DNA of 64,000 nucleotides from Acidobacteriota bacterium (GTDB taxonomy: Bacteria > Acidobacteriota > Thermoanaerobaculia > Gp7-AA8), in assembly GCA_003223645.1 (NCBI GenBank), contig QHVT01000003.1, forward strand, positions 310,001-374,000. The letters are read 5' to 3'. The translations under genes were made by a program, and so were the position numbers. The notes below the pieces were generated by a model. It saw only the letters and a program-made list of their open reading frames with translations, was not told the origin of the DNA and did no database searches. Positions 33,711 to 42,574 of this stretch are shown here, piece after piece (the stretch's first letter is position 1; each line of letters starts with the position of its first letter).

Positions 33711-35201
33711 TCAGATGACGGGTTTGCCGCGCGCGGTGCGTTTTTTCTGCGGCGCCGGCAAGGGCTCGCCCGTGATGTCCACCGGCGCGTAGAACGACCG
33801 CCCGCGCACGTTCTCGTCCACTTTCAATCCGTACTGCAGCGGCGGGAACGCGCGCTGTTCGCAGTCGAGGCGCTCGCACAAACGACACGTGGTGCCGATC
33901 GGGACGGCGGCGTCGAGATTGTCGAGGTCGTAGCCCTCGGCGTAGACGATCTTGCGCGCGTCGTTCACCGGGCAGCCGATGCCGACGGCCATCAGCGCGT
34001 CACCCGATGAATAGCCGTAGGTCTTGCGGATGGTGCGCGCGACGCAAAAGTACGCGGTGCCGTCCGGCATGCGCGAGAGCTGGGTGCGGATGCGGCCCGG
34101 TGTGAGAAACGCGGCGTGCACGTCCCACCGCGGGCAGCTTCCGGAGAAGCGGGCGAAGCGGATTCCCGTGCCGCTGAAGCGCTTGGAGATGTTGCCGGCG
34201 ATGTCGACGCGCACGAAGTGAAACGGCACGCCGCCCGCGCCCGGCTTGCGCAGCGTGGTGAGTCGATGGCAGACCTGTTCCCAACTCGCGGTGTAGTGGT
34301 GCTGCAGCAGCTCGATGTCGTAGCGCACGTCCACGGCGAGCTTGAAGAAGTCGTCGTACGGCATCAGCAGCGCGCCGGCGAAATAGTTCGCGAGCGCGAC
34401 GCGGCAGAGGCGTACCGACTCCGGCGTCGTGAGATTTTTCTGCGAGCGCGCGATCACGGCATCGATCGCGTACGCGCCGTCGAGCAGGCCGAGCTGATGC
34501 GCGACCTGGAATTGCCGGCTCCACGGCGGGAGTACCTCGGAGAGATACAGCGTGCGCGATTCCGGATCGTAGCGGCGGATGAGACCGCGGTCGCGCACCA
34601 CCGGCATGAGCACGACGCGAACGCCGTAGCGCGCGTCGAGGTAGCGGACGAGCGAGCGATACATGTCGGAGCGATCGAGCGACGCGCGGCGCGTGATGTC
34701 TTCCGCGGCGGACTCGAGGTCGGGAAAGTAATTGAGGTTTTCCTGGATCACGTCCGACGCTTCCTCGGACGGCAGATGCGCGGGATCGAGTCCGTGAAAC
34801 GCGCGCCCGTCATACACCTGCGATGACAGGTCGCGCATCGACTGAACCTGCTCTTTGTATTTCGTGAACAGCGCGATGACCGCGCGCGAGGCGGCACCGT
34901 TCTCCGCCATCTCGCGCACGTCGTTCGTCGTCACGGCGTACTCCTCGAAGAGCGGATCGGCGAACACTTCCTGCAGGCTGTCGGCGAGCCGCACCTGGCT
35001 GTCGTCCGCGAACGCCTGCAGGTCGACGTGGAGGATCTGCGCGAGCCGCACCAGCAGATGCGCCGGCAGCGGACGCTGATTGTGCTCGATGAGATTGAGA
35101 TACGACGGAGAGATCTGCAGCTTTTCGGCGAGCTGGACCTGCGTGAGCTGCTCGCGGCGGCGAAACCCGCGCACTTTGGCGCCGAGTTTGGATTGTGGCA
35201 T
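33711..35201 (-). CDS. XRE-family regulator, RamB/ScfR (short-chain fatty acid) type
   Basis: 496 residues. N-terminal HTH (FRRREQLTQVQLAEKLQISP then SYLNLIEHNQRPL), a central IrrE/ImmA-like region lacking the full HExxH zinc motif (QVAHQLGL stands in its place), and a C-terminal domain with Cys-rich motif (CRLCERLDCEQRAFPPLQYG). Proteins of this layout (RamB, MccR, ScfR) control acetate, glyoxylate or methylcitrate genes according to acyl-CoA state. It is divergent from aceB-aceA, which makes it their likely regulator. ATG 35199-35201 is set by the conserved helix start. Confidence 0.88.
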   Translation of the reverse strand: MPQSKLGAKVRGFRRREQLTQVQLAEKLQISPSYLNLIEHNQRPLPAHLLVRLAQILHVDLQAFADDSQVRLADSLQEVFADPLFEEYAVTTNDVREMAENGAASRAVIALFTKYKEQVQSMRDLSSQVYDGRAFHGLDPAHLPSEEASDVIQENLNYFPDLESAAEDITRRASLDRSDMYRSLVRYLDARYGVRVVLMPVVRDRGLIRRYDPESRTLYLSEVLPPWSRQFQVAHQLGLLDGAYAIDAVIARSQKNLTTPESVRLCRVALANYFAGALLMPYDDFFKLAVDVRYDIELLQHHYTASWEQVCHRLTTLRKPGAGGVPFHFVRVDIAGNISKRFSGTGIRFARFSGSCPRWDVHAAFLTPGRIRTQLSRMPDGTAYFCVARTIRKTYGYSSGDALMAVGIGCPVNDARKIVYAEGYDLDNLDAAVPIGTTCRLCERLDCEQRAFPPLQYGLKVDENVRGRSFYAPVDITGEPLPAPQKKRTARGKPVI

Positions 35202-35214
35202 GGCAGTGGTTCCT

Positions 35215-35296
35215 CGGTTGCGCGGTCCCGCGGTTGCGAGGGTGGTTGGGAGCCGCGTGACCGCGCAACTGAGCGACCGCGCAACCGCGTAACCGA
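35215..35296. repeat. CGCGTAACCGCGCGACC-type repeat, family G
   Basis: GGTTGCGCGGTC / CGGTTGCG on the left, GACCGCGCAACTGAGCGACC and GCGCAACCGCGTAACC on the right: a loose inverted repeat. Relatives lie at 45836-45903 and 61440-61490. It occupies half of the regulator/aceB intergenic region. Confidence 0.6.
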
Positions 35297-35333
35297 TTTA
35301 CATCGATTTACTCATTTACAGCTTCACATTTAC
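35297..35333. promoter_or_regulatory. Four TTTAC direct repeats upstream of aceB
   Basis: TTTAC occurs at 35297, 35307, 35315 and 35329 in an AT-rich strip of the otherwise GC-rich regulator/aceB gap. This could be a binding region for the divergent RamB-like regulator; no match to a published RamB site was established. Confidence 0.35.
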
Positions 35334-35410
35334 GGACATTCACAACGTAACTAACTGTACAGGCTGTTTATAGGCCAATCTGGCAAACGGCGTGCGAGGA
35401 TTTTACAACG

Positions 35411-37090
35411 ATGACGATCGTGATTGATACCGACATCGACGTGCGCGGCGAAGTGCAGCCGGAGTGGGACGAGATCCTCTCCGACGACGCGCTTGCGTTC
35501 GTGGCGATGTTGCACAAGGAGTTCAATCCGCGGCGCGAGGAGCTGTTGCGCGCGCGCGAGGATCGCAAGCTGCGCCTCGATGCCGGCGAGCAACCCGACT
35601 TCCGGCCGGAGACGCGCGCGATTCGCGAGGGCGAATGGACGGTCGCACCGACTCCGCATGACCTCGTCGACCGCCGCGTCGAGATCACCGGTCCGGTCGA
35701 CCGGAAGATGATCATCAATGCCCTCAACTCCGGCGCGAACGTCTTCATGGCCGACTTCGAAGACGCCAACTCGCCGACGTGGTTCAACTGCATCGACGGA
35801 CACGTCAACTTGCGCGATGCCGTGCGCCGCACGATCTCGTTCGATAGCGGTGCGAAGCACTACAAGTTGAATGACAAGACCGCGACGCTGGTCGTCCGTC
35901 CGCGCGGATGGCATCTCGTCGAAGAGCACGTCTACGTAGACGGACATCCAGTCAGCGCGAGCCTCTTCGACTTCGCGCTCTACTTCTTTCACAACGCGAA
36001 AGAGCTGATCGCGCGCGGCAGCGGTCCGTACTTTTACCTGCCGAAGATGGAGTCGCACCTCGAGGCGCGTCTCTGGAACGACGTCTTCGTGCGCGCGCAG
36101 GAGGAGCTCGGCATTCCGGCCGGAACGATCCGCGCGACGGTGCTGATCGAGACGATCCTCGCCGCGTTCGAGATGCACGAGATCCTCTTCGAGCTGCGCG
36201 AGCACTCGTCGGGTCTCAACTGCGGACGCTGGGACTACATCTTCTCCTTCATCAAGAAATTCAGAGCGCGGCGCGACTTCGTGATGCCGGACCGCGCGTC
36301 GGTGACGATGGACAAGGCGTTCCTCGCCGCGTACGTCGACCTGTTGATTCAGACCTGCCATCGCCGCGGTGTGCACGCGATGGGAGGAATGGCCGCGCAG
36401 ATTCCGATCAAGGACGACGCGGCCGCGAACGAGATCGCATTCAAGAAAGTCGAAGCCGACAAGCTGCGCGAAGTGCGCGCGGGACACGACGGCACGTGGG
36501 TTGCGCATCCCGCGCTCGTGGCCGTCGCGAAGCGCGTGTTCGACGAGTACATGCCGCAACAGAATCAGATCGATCGCAAGCGTGACGACGTCAATGTCAC
36601 GCCGGCCGAGTTGATCGCGATTCCCGACGGCTTCGTGAGCGAGAAAGGAATCCGCCACAACATCAGCGTCGGAATCCAATACCTCGCGGCGTGGCTCGGC
36701 GGCAGCGGCGCGGTGCCGCTCTACAACCTCATGGAAGACGCGGCGACGGCGGAGATCTCGCGCACGCAGCTGTGGCAATGGGTGCAGCACGGCGCGAAGA
36801 CGGACGCCGGCGAGCTGGTGACGCCGTCGCTGTATCGGCGCATTCGTGATGAAGAGCTGCAGTCGATCGGTACTCATCCGCACGTCGATCGCGCGGCGCG
36901 GATCTTCGACGAACTGATTCTCAATCCCGAGCTCGCCGATTTTCTGACGATTCCCGCATACGCAGACTTACTTGAAATCGAATCCAGTGGAGCGGCGGCC
37001 GCTTCGGCCGCCGACCCTCGCGAGAATCCGGCGGCCGAGAGCGGCCGCCGCTCCACCACTCAAGGAGCGAACAAACGATGGCCAGACTGA
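35411..37090 (+). CDS. aceB: Malate synthase A
   Basis: 559 residues. Condenses glyoxylate with acetyl-CoA to malate. Landmarks: [20 protein letters not shown] (active-site region), [43 protein letters not shown], and the C-terminal [11 protein letters not shown] where homologues end. Here ~34 more residues follow, translated from a family B repeat ([20 protein letters not shown]), and the stop lies inside the downstream aceA gene (13-bp overlap). The enzyme core is complete. It is the first gene of the glyoxylate shunt operon, divergent from the RamB-like regulator. Confidence 0.95.
   Translation: MTIVIDTDIDVRGEVQPEWDEILSDDALAFVAMLHKEFNPRREELLRAREDRKLRLDAGEQPDFRPETRAIREGEWTVAPTPHDLVDRRVEITGPVDRKMIINALNSGANVFMADFEDANSPTWFNCIDGHVNLRDAVRRTISFDSGAKHYKLNDKTATLVVRPRGWHLVEEHVYVDGHPVSASLFDFALYFFHNAKELIARGSGPYFYLPKMESHLEARLWNDVFVRAQEELGIPAGTIRATVLIETILAAFEMHEILFELREHSSGLNCGRWDYIFSFIKKFRARRDFVMPDRASVTMDKAFLAAYVDLLIQTCHRRGVHAMGGMAAQIPIKDDAAANEIAFKKVEADKLREVRAGHDGTWVAHPALVAVAKRVFDEYMPQQNQIDRKRDDVNVTPAELIAIPDGFVSEKGIRHNISVGIQYLAAWLGGSGAVPLYNLMEDAATAEISRTQLWQWVQHGAKTDAGELVTPSLYRRIRDEELQSIGTHPHVDRAARIFDELILNPELADFLTIPAYADLLEIESSGAAAASAADPRENPAAESGRRSTTQGANKRWPD
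36987..37056. repeat. REPIN-like paired palindrome, family B, in the 3' end of aceB
   Basis: GTGGAGCGGCGGCCGC ... CTCGCGAGA ... GCGGCCGCCGCTCCAC. Read through in frame by malate synthase; the aceA ribosome site AAGGAG starts six bases after it. Confidence 0.85.
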
Positions 37091-38361
37091 AAGAGGCGCG
37101 TGACCCGAAATCGATCGAGAAGGATTGGGACCGCAATCCGCGATGGGAAGGCATCACCCGCGAGTACAGCGCGGATGACGTGCTGCGCCTGCGCGGCTCG
37201 ATCGACATCCGGTACACACTCGCGGAGATGGGCGCGGAGCGCTTGTGGCAGCTCCTCACCACCGAGCCGTTCGTGAACTCCCTCGGCGCGCTGACCGGCA
37301 ATCAGGCGATTCAGCAGGTCCGCGCCGGACTCAAGGCGATTTATCTCAGCGGCTGGCAGGTCGCGGCCGATGCGAACCTCGCCGGTCACATGTATCCCGA
37401 TCAGAGTCTCTATCCCTCGAATTCCGTGCCGCAGGTCGTGAAGCGGATCAATCAGGCGCTGCAGCGAGCCGATCAGATCGATCACATGGAAGGGCGCAGC
37501 GGAACGTACTGGTTCGCGCCGATCATCGCCGACGCGGAAGCCGGCTTCGGCGGCGCGCTGAACGCGTTCGAGCTGATGAAGCTGATGATCGAGGCCGGCG
37601 CGGCCGCGGTCCACTTCGAAGATCAACTCGCCTCCGAGAAAAAGTGCGGACACCTCGGCGGCAAGGTTCTCGTTCCCACGTCGCAGTTCATCCGCACGCT
37701 CGTCTCCGCGCGTCTCGCGTCGGACGTGATGGGCGTCGGCACGCTGCTCATCGCGCGCACCGACGCGTGCAGCGCGACGCTCCTCACGAGCGACGTCGAT
37801 GAGCGCGATCAGCAGTTCGTCACCGGCGAGCGCACGCCGGAAGGGTTCTATCGCCTGCGCCACGGACTGGAGACCGCGGTCGCGCGCGCGGTTGCGTACG
37901 CGCCGTACGCGGACGTGTTGTGGTGCGAGACGTCGACGCCGGACATCGACGAAGCCCGGCGTTTCGCCGAAGGCGTGCACGCGCAATATCCCGGCAAGCT
38001 GCTCGCGTACAACTGCTCGCCATCGTTCAACTGGGCGAAGAAGCTCGACGCGCAGCAGATCGCGTCGTTCCAGCGCGAGCTCGGCGCGATGGGCTACAAG
38101 TTCCAGTTCGTCACGCTGGCCGGCTTCCACGCGCTCAACCATTCGATGTTCGAGCTCGCGCGGCAATACCGCGACGAAGGCATGACCGCGTACTCGCGCC
38201 TGCAGCAGGCCGAGTTTGCAGCAGAAGAGAACGGATACACGGCGACGCGCCACCAGCGCGAAGTCGGCACCGGCTATTTCGACGAAGTCGCAAAGATCGT
38301 CAGCGCGGGAGAGTCGTCGACGACGGCACTCGAGGGCTCGACCGAGGCGGCACAGTTTTGA
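37078..38361 (+). CDS. aceA: Isocitrate lyase
   Basis: 427 residues. Cleaves isocitrate to glyoxylate and succinate, the entry step of the glyoxylate shunt. The active-site signature [10 protein letters not shown] is present (~residues 184-193), with [23 protein letters not shown] and [15 protein letters not shown] lies 10 bp before the ATG, between the repeat and the gene. The start lies inside the extended end of aceB. With malate synthase and the RamB-like regulator it allows growth on acetate or fatty acids. Confidence 0.97.
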   Translation: MARLKEARDPKSIEKDWDRNPRWEGITREYSADDVLRLRGSIDIRYTLAEMGAERLWQLLTTEPFVNSLGALTGNQAIQQVRAGLKAIYLSGWQVAADANLAGHMYPDQSLYPSNSVPQVVKRINQALQRADQIDHMEGRSGTYWFAPIIADAEAGFGGALNAFELMKLMIEAGAAAVHFEDQLASEKKCGHLGGKVLVPTSQFIRTLVSARLASDVMGVGTLLIARTDACSATLLTSDVDERDQQFVTGERTPEGFYRLRHGLETAVARAVAYAPYADVLWCETSTPDIDEARRFAEGVHAQYPGKLLAYNCSPSFNWAKKLDAQQIASFQRELGAMGYKFQFVTLAGFHALNHSMFELARQYRDEGMTAYSRLQQAEFAAEENGYTATRHQREVGTGYFDEVAKIVSAGESSTTALEGSTEAAQF

Positions 38362-38397
38362 TGGCTTGGAGGCTCGGAGGCTCACGAAGGAGACATC

Positions 38398-38520
38398 ATG
38401 GAAGACATCCGCAACTACCGGTTCGACGACGACAACGACTGGCATCTTCCCGACGACGAACGTGTCGAATGGGACACGAAATCGGACGACGAAGTGCCGT
38501 TCCACGTCCCGCGGGATTGA
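38398..38520 (+). CDS. 40-residue acidic small protein
   Basis: MEDIRNYRFDDDNDWHLPDD followed by a second acidic half ending PFHVPRD. About one third of residues are Asp or Glu. A strong ribosome site (AAGGAG, five bases before the ATG) and the position 37 bp after aceA argue that it is translated, possibly as part of the aceBA operon. A family B repeat follows four bases after the stop. No family recognised; it may be a regulator or partner of a basic protein (inference). Confidence 0.55.
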   Translation: MEDIRNYRFDDDNDWHLPDDERVEWDTKSDDEVPFHVPRD

Positions 38521-38523
38521 TTA

Positions 38524-38595
38524 GTGGAGCGGCGGCCGCCCTCGGCCGCCGGCCTCTCGCGAGAAATCGGCGGCCGGGGGCGGCCGCCGCTCCAC
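38524..38595. repeat. REPIN-like paired palindrome, family B
   Basis: GTGGAGCGGCGGCCGCCC / CTCTCGCGAGA / GGGCGGCCGCCGCTCCAC: a clean copy with GGAG before each arm. It lies between the small acidic gene and the secreted protein gene, ending 20 bp before the latter's ATG. Confidence 0.88.
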
Positions 38596-38614
38596 TGGAT
38601 TACACTGCTGCGCG

Positions 38615-39556
38615 ATGCGAATCCGCGCAGCAGTGACGCTCGCTCTCGCGCTGTCTCCGCTCGTCGCGCAGGCCCAGACCCCGCCAGAGCGGCAGCCGAT
38701 CGGGCGGCGCGAGCTGGAGCGCGCGCAGGACGAGCTGGTTTCGCGGCGCAAGTACGAAGCGCCGGTGAAGCCGCTGAAGGCCGCGAAGCTGCGCGAAGCG
38801 ATCCGCGATTTTCAGGCGAACGACTACAAAGCTGCGCCGATGCATCTCACGTATGGTGAGTTCGTCACCGCGTCGGGCTACTACTTCGTGGCGATGCACT
38901 TCGATGCGGCGCTGCCCGCGGACGTCGCGAACGCGACGCTGTTCGGAACGATCGACGACAACTGGTCGATGGAAGAGCCGGTCACGCTGCAGCGCGCGGC
39001 CGACGGCACCGCGTTTTACGAGCGCTCGCTTCCGCTGAAGGCGGGCAATCACAACGCGACGTTCGGCTTCGCCGTGAACGGCGAGCCTGCTTCGATGATC
39101 AGCGTTCCGATGTCGCTGCGCACGCTCGACAAAGCCACGCGCGGCGTTTCGCGCCTGCTCGTGGCGAAGCAAGTGTTCCCGCTCGACAAAGTGCAGGCCG
39201 CCGACGATCCGTTCGCGTTCGGCGGCATCAAGGTCGTGCCGGAAGCCGATCTTACGTTTCACAAGAACGACGAGCTGTGGATCTTCTTCGAGGCGCAGAA
39301 TCCCGGCGTCGACGAGAGCGGCGCGCCGAAGCTGACGACGAACGTGACGCTCGAAGGCAACGGCAAGACCAAGCGCGGACTCGCCGGAGACGCACAGCCG
39401 GTCGCGCTCAAAGGCGTGCCCGGACACTTCGGCGTCGGCACGACCGTCGACGTCAGCCGCCTCACGCCCGGCGAGTATCTGCTGCGCGTGTCCGTCGAGG
39501 ACGCGGTCGCGCAGGCGCGCTACGACTTGCTCGAGAAGATCGCGATCGTGGAGTAG
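38615..39556 (+). CDS. Secreted hypothetical protein
   Basis: 313 residues: signal peptide (RAAVTLALALSPLVAQAQ), a charged helical segment (GRRELERAQDELVSRRKYEA), then beta-rich sequence ending VSRLTPGEYLLRVSVEDAVA, which resembles the closing strands of bacterial Ig-like or GWxTD-type secreted proteins. No catalytic motif seen. The stop codon TAG is the last three bases of the GTAG tetranucleotide that opens the adjoining family A repeat, so the repeat may define the end of the protein. Confidence 0.75.
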   Translation: MRIRAAVTLALALSPLVAQAQTPPERQPIGRRELERAQDELVSRRKYEAPVKPLKAAKLREAIRDFQANDYKAAPMHLTYGEFVTASGYYFVAMHFDAALPADVANATLFGTIDDNWSMEEPVTLQRAADGTAFYERSLPLKAGNHNATFGFAVNGEPASMISVPMSLRTLDKATRGVSRLLVAKQVFPLDKVQAADDPFAFGGIKVVPEADLTFHKNDELWIFFEAQNPGVDESGAPKLTTNVTLEGNGKTKRGLAGDAQPVALKGVPGHFGVGTTVDVSRLTPGEYLLRVSVEDAVAQARYDLLEKIAIVE

Positions 39557-39611
39557 GACAGGCTTTCCAGCCCGTCCCCCCGGAAGGCAGGCTGGAAAGC
39601 CTGCCCCACAC
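39553..39611. repeat. REPIN-like paired palindrome, family A
   Basis: GTAG plus GACAGGCTTTCCAGCCCGTC, spacer, then the inverted arm ending CCTGCCCCACAC. Its first bases contain the stop codon of the preceding gene; the FKBP gene starts 26 bp after it. Confidence 0.85.
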
Positions 39612-39636
39612 CGACCCTCGCTACAATGCGCGGACC

Positions 39637-40407
39637 ATGATCCGCGTGTCCCTCATTCTCCTTGTTGCGTTTTCTCTGTTTGCCGCCGAGCTGCCGCAAG
39701 CGCCGGCCGATCTCAACCATCCTCCCGCCGATGCGGAGAAGCTCGCCGACGGTTTGATCACGAAGCGCGTCGCCGCCGGCACCGGCAACCTGCATCCGAC
39801 GGACGACGATCTCGTGCGCGTCCGCTTCACCGCCTGGAAGTCGGACGGCACGCTGATCCAGCATCTCTCGCCGGCGCAGTCGCTGCTGCTTGCCGTGCCG
39901 AAGATGGTTCCGGGGTGGGCGGAGGCGGTGAAGCTGATGGTCATCGGCGAACATCGAATCACTTGGGTCCCGCAGCCGCTGAACGGCGGCAAGATCGACC
40001 TCGGCATGTACTTCGACACCGAACTGCTCGAGATCGTCCCGCGCCCGATCACGCCGCCCGACGTCGCCGCGCCTCCGGCCGACGCGACGACGACCGCATC
40101 AGGACTCGCATACAAAGTGCTGCGCCCGGGGCGCGGCGACAAGCATCCTTCGCGCGCCAGCAAGGTGGCGGTGCATTACAGCGGATGGACAACCAACGGA
40201 CGGATGTTCGACAGCTCGGTACTGCGCGGCACGCCGTCGGAGTTTCCGCTCGACGAAGTGATCAAGGGGTGGACCGAGGGATTGCAGTTGATGACGGTCG
40301 GCGAGAAGACGCGGTTCTGGATTCCGGCGAAGCTCGCGTATCCCCACGATAGGACGAAGCCGCAGGGGATGCTCGTCTTCGACATCGAATTGATCTCGAT
40401 CAAATAG
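39637..40407 (+). CDS. FKBP-type peptidyl-prolyl isomerase, two FKBP domains, exported
   Basis: 256 residues: signal peptide (VSLILLVAFSLFAAELPQ), then two FKBP folds. The first (~45-140: LVRVRFTAWKSDGTLIQHL, GWAEAVKLMVIGEHRITWVP) has diverged active-site residues; the second (~160-256: VAVHYSGWTTNGRMFDSS, VIKGWTEGLQLMTVGEKTRF, LVFDIELISI) is canonical. It assists folding of periplasmic proteins. ATG 39637 directly precedes the signal sequence. Confidence 0.9.
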   Translation: MIRVSLILLVAFSLFAAELPQAPADLNHPPADAEKLADGLITKRVAAGTGNLHPTDDDLVRVRFTAWKSDGTLIQHLSPAQSLLLAVPKMVPGWAEAVKLMVIGEHRITWVPQPLNGGKIDLGMYFDTELLEIVPRPITPPDVAAPPADATTTASGLAYKVLRPGRGDKHPSRASKVAVHYSGWTTNGRMFDSSVLRGTPSEFPLDEVIKGWTEGLQLMTVGEKTRFWIPAKLAYPHDRTKPQGMLVFDIELISIK

Positions 40408-40423
40408 CGTGGAGCGGAACAGC

Positions 40424-40498
40424 GAATAGGACGCTGTAGGACTTCTACGACGTCGTAGGACGTCCTCGGATGTCCTGGCAGTCCTACGACGTCCTATA
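40424..40498. repeat. TAGGACGTC-type short palindromic cluster
   Basis: Eight or so copies of TAGGAC / GTCCTA with ACGACGTCGT palindromes between them, e.g. CTACGACGTCGTAGGACGTC. It lies between the convergent FKBP and vWA genes and could fold into several hairpins, possibly a shared terminator. Confidence 0.65.
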
Positions 40499-40504
40499 GC
40501 CCCG

Positions 40505-42067
40505 TCACTTCTCCGCGATGGGATGTTCCGTCATCGCGCGCGCGGAGTCGGCGAGCCGCACGAATTCTTCGCGCAGTCCGTCGAGGTCTTCGCCATGCGC
40601 GACGCGGGCGAGCTGCATCACGTCCGCGAAGCTCGCTGTCCCTTTGTGCGGCGAGTTGCGCAGCAGCATTCCCAGCTCCGCGACCGCGGACGCGAACTGC
40701 ATGTCGGCCGACGCCGCGTACGCGCTCGTTCCTTCATCCTTCGCGCTCGCGGTGATCAACTTGCTGACTTCTTCCTTCGGCTCCTTGTAGCGCAGCTTCA
40801 GGGTCGCGATCGTCCCGTGCGCGCCGGCCGCCGGCGTGATCTCGTACAACGCGGTGACGGAGTGTCCCGCGCCCAATTCGCCCGCGTCTTTCGTGTCGTC
40901 CTCGAAGTCCTTGTTCGCGAGCGCGCGATTCTCGTAGCCGATCTGGCGGTACGACTCGACGAGCGACGGATCGAACTCGAGCTGCACTTTCACGTCCTTC
41001 GCGATCGTCACCAGCGTGCCGGTCAGCTCGTGCTTGAACACTTTCTCCGCTTCTTTGAGCGAGTCGAGATACGCGTAGTTGCCGTTGCCTTTGTCGGCGA
41101 GCGTCTCCAGGTTCGCGTCGTGATAGTTGTCGTCGCCGACGCCGAGGACCGAGAGGTTGATGCCGGATTTTCGCTTCTGCTCGATGAGCTTCTCCAGCTC
41201 CTCGACGCTCGACACGCCGACGTTGAAGTCGCCGTCGGTCGCGAGGATCACGCGGTTGTTGCCGTCCTTCAGAAAATTCTCGCTTGCCGTTTCGTACGCG
41301 AGCTCGATTCCCGCGCCGCCCGCGGTCGAGCCGCCGGCTTCGAGGTTATCGATCGCGCCGAGGATTGTTTCCTTGTCAGCGCCCGACGTCGAAGGCAACA
41401 CGAGTCCCGCCGCTCCCGCGTACACGACGATCGCAACGCGATCTTCGGGACGCAGCTGCTCGGCGAGCAGACGGAACGCGGACTTCAGCAGCGGCAGGCG
41501 CTGCGGCGGCTCCATCGAACCGGAGACGTCGAGGAGAAACACGAGATTGTTCGGCGCCATCTTCCAGGCGTCGAGATTGCGTCCCTGGATGCCGATGCGC
41601 AGCAGCCGGTTGTTCGTGTTCCACGGACAGCCCGCGACCTCGGTCGTAATCGAGAACGGCACGTCGCTCGATGGCTGCGGATAGTGATACGTAAAGTAGT
41701 TGATCATCTCCTCGACGCGCACGGCATCGGGCGGCGGGGCGATGCCGCTGTTGAGGAAGCGCCGCACATTCGCGTACGACGCGCGGTCGACGTCGATCGC
41801 GAACGTCGTCACCGGCTCGTCCTTCGCCGACTTGAACTTGTTCTCTTCGACCTTCGCGTACTGCGCCACCGGCTCGCGGACTTCGCTGGCGATGCCGTAC
41901 AGCGCGCCGCCGGTTTTTGCGAAGACCGCCGGCGGCAGCGACTCGGGCGCGTTGGACGTGTCCACCGCGGCAATTCCGCCTGAGCCGACCACCTGTTCTT
42001 CCTGCTTGTTCTTCGCGCACGCCAGCGCGATCACGAGGATGCTCAAAAGCGTGAGTAGGCGTTTCAT
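40505..42067 (-). CDS. vWA-domain lipoprotein (YfbK-like)
   Basis: 520 residues from ATG 42065-42067. Lipoprotein signal (LTLLSILVIALAC, Cys17). A conserved N-terminal region (TFAIDVDRASYANVRRFLNS, RVEEMINYFTYHYPQP) precedes a von Willebrand A domain with the MIDAS motif DVSGSM and ATDGDFNVGVSS, then a C-terminal domain. Proteins of this family (YfbK) are membrane-attached with unknown ligands. Metal-dependent protein binding is expected. Confidence 0.88.
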   Translation of the reverse strand: MKRLLTLLSILVIALACAKNKQEEQVVGSGGIAAVDTSNAPESLPPAVFAKTGGALYGIASEVREPVAQYAKVEENKFKSAKDEPVTTFAIDVDRASYANVRRFLNSGIAPPPDAVRVEEMINYFTYHYPQPSSDVPFSITTEVAGCPWNTNNRLLRIGIQGRNLDAWKMAPNNLVFLLDVSGSMEPPQRLPLLKSAFRLLAEQLRPEDRVAIVVYAGAAGLVLPSTSGADKETILGAIDNLEAGGSTAGGAGIELAYETASENFLKDGNNRVILATDGDFNVGVSSVEELEKLIEQKRKSGINLSVLGVGDDNYHDANLETLADKGNGNYAYLDSLKEAEKVFKHELTGTLVTIAKDVKVQLEFDPSLVESYRQIGYENRALANKDFEDDTKDAGELGAGHSVTALYEITPAAGAHGTIATLKLRYKEPKEEVSKLITASAKDEGTSAYAASADMQFASAVAELGMLLRNSPHKGTASFADVMQLARVAHGEDLDGLREEFVRLADSARAMTEHPIAEK

Positions 42068-42122
42068 GTTCGATTCCCCCATGACGCGTTAGAAACAGGA
42101 GAGCCGGTGGAGGAAACCGGCG

Positions 42123-42485
42123 CTAAAAAACCATGTCGTGATCGTGCAGGCCGAAATAGTGGCCAAGCTCATGGATCACGGTCTCGCGCACCTGCTGCAC
42201 GGCCTCGGCGCGATTGCGCGTCACGCGCAGGATGGGGCGGCGGAAGATTGCGATCTGGTCGGGCAGCATCGGCAGCATGTTGTGCGTGCGGCGCGTGCGC
42301 GCGACGCCGCGGTAGATGCCGAGGAGCTCGCCGTCGGGATGCTCGAGCAATTCGAGATCGTCATGCGCCGGTTCTTCTTCCACGACGACGACGACGTTGT
42401 CCACGAGCTCCGCGAACCGCGGCGGCAGCGACTCGAGCGCCTCTTCGACGACGTGCTCGAATTCGGAGGGGGTGAGGTGCTGCAT
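42123..42485 (-). CDS. Zincin-like metallopeptidase family protein
   Basis: 120 residues from ATG 42483-42485 (MQHLTPSEFEHVVEEALESL). The C-terminus has the zinc motif HELGHYFGLHDHDM (HExxHxxGLxD). This is the short 'possibl zinc metallopeptidase' family (PF06262 type) found in many bacteria; substrate unknown. No signal peptide. An in-frame start further upstream at 42560 would add a Pro/Arg stretch and is less likely. Confidence 0.85.
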   Translation of the reverse strand: MQHLTPSEFEHVVEEALESLPPRFAELVDNVVVVVEEEPAHDDLELLEHPDGELLGIYRGVARTRRTHNMLPMLPDQIAIFRRPILRVTRNRAEAVQQVRETVIHELGHYFGLHDHDMVF

Positions 42486-42574
42486 GCGCGCCAGATCATC
42501 GCATGGGCGTGGTGCCGGGTGCCGGGTAGCCGAGCTTCTAGCTAACTCGGCACTCAGCACCCGTCACCTCGGAA

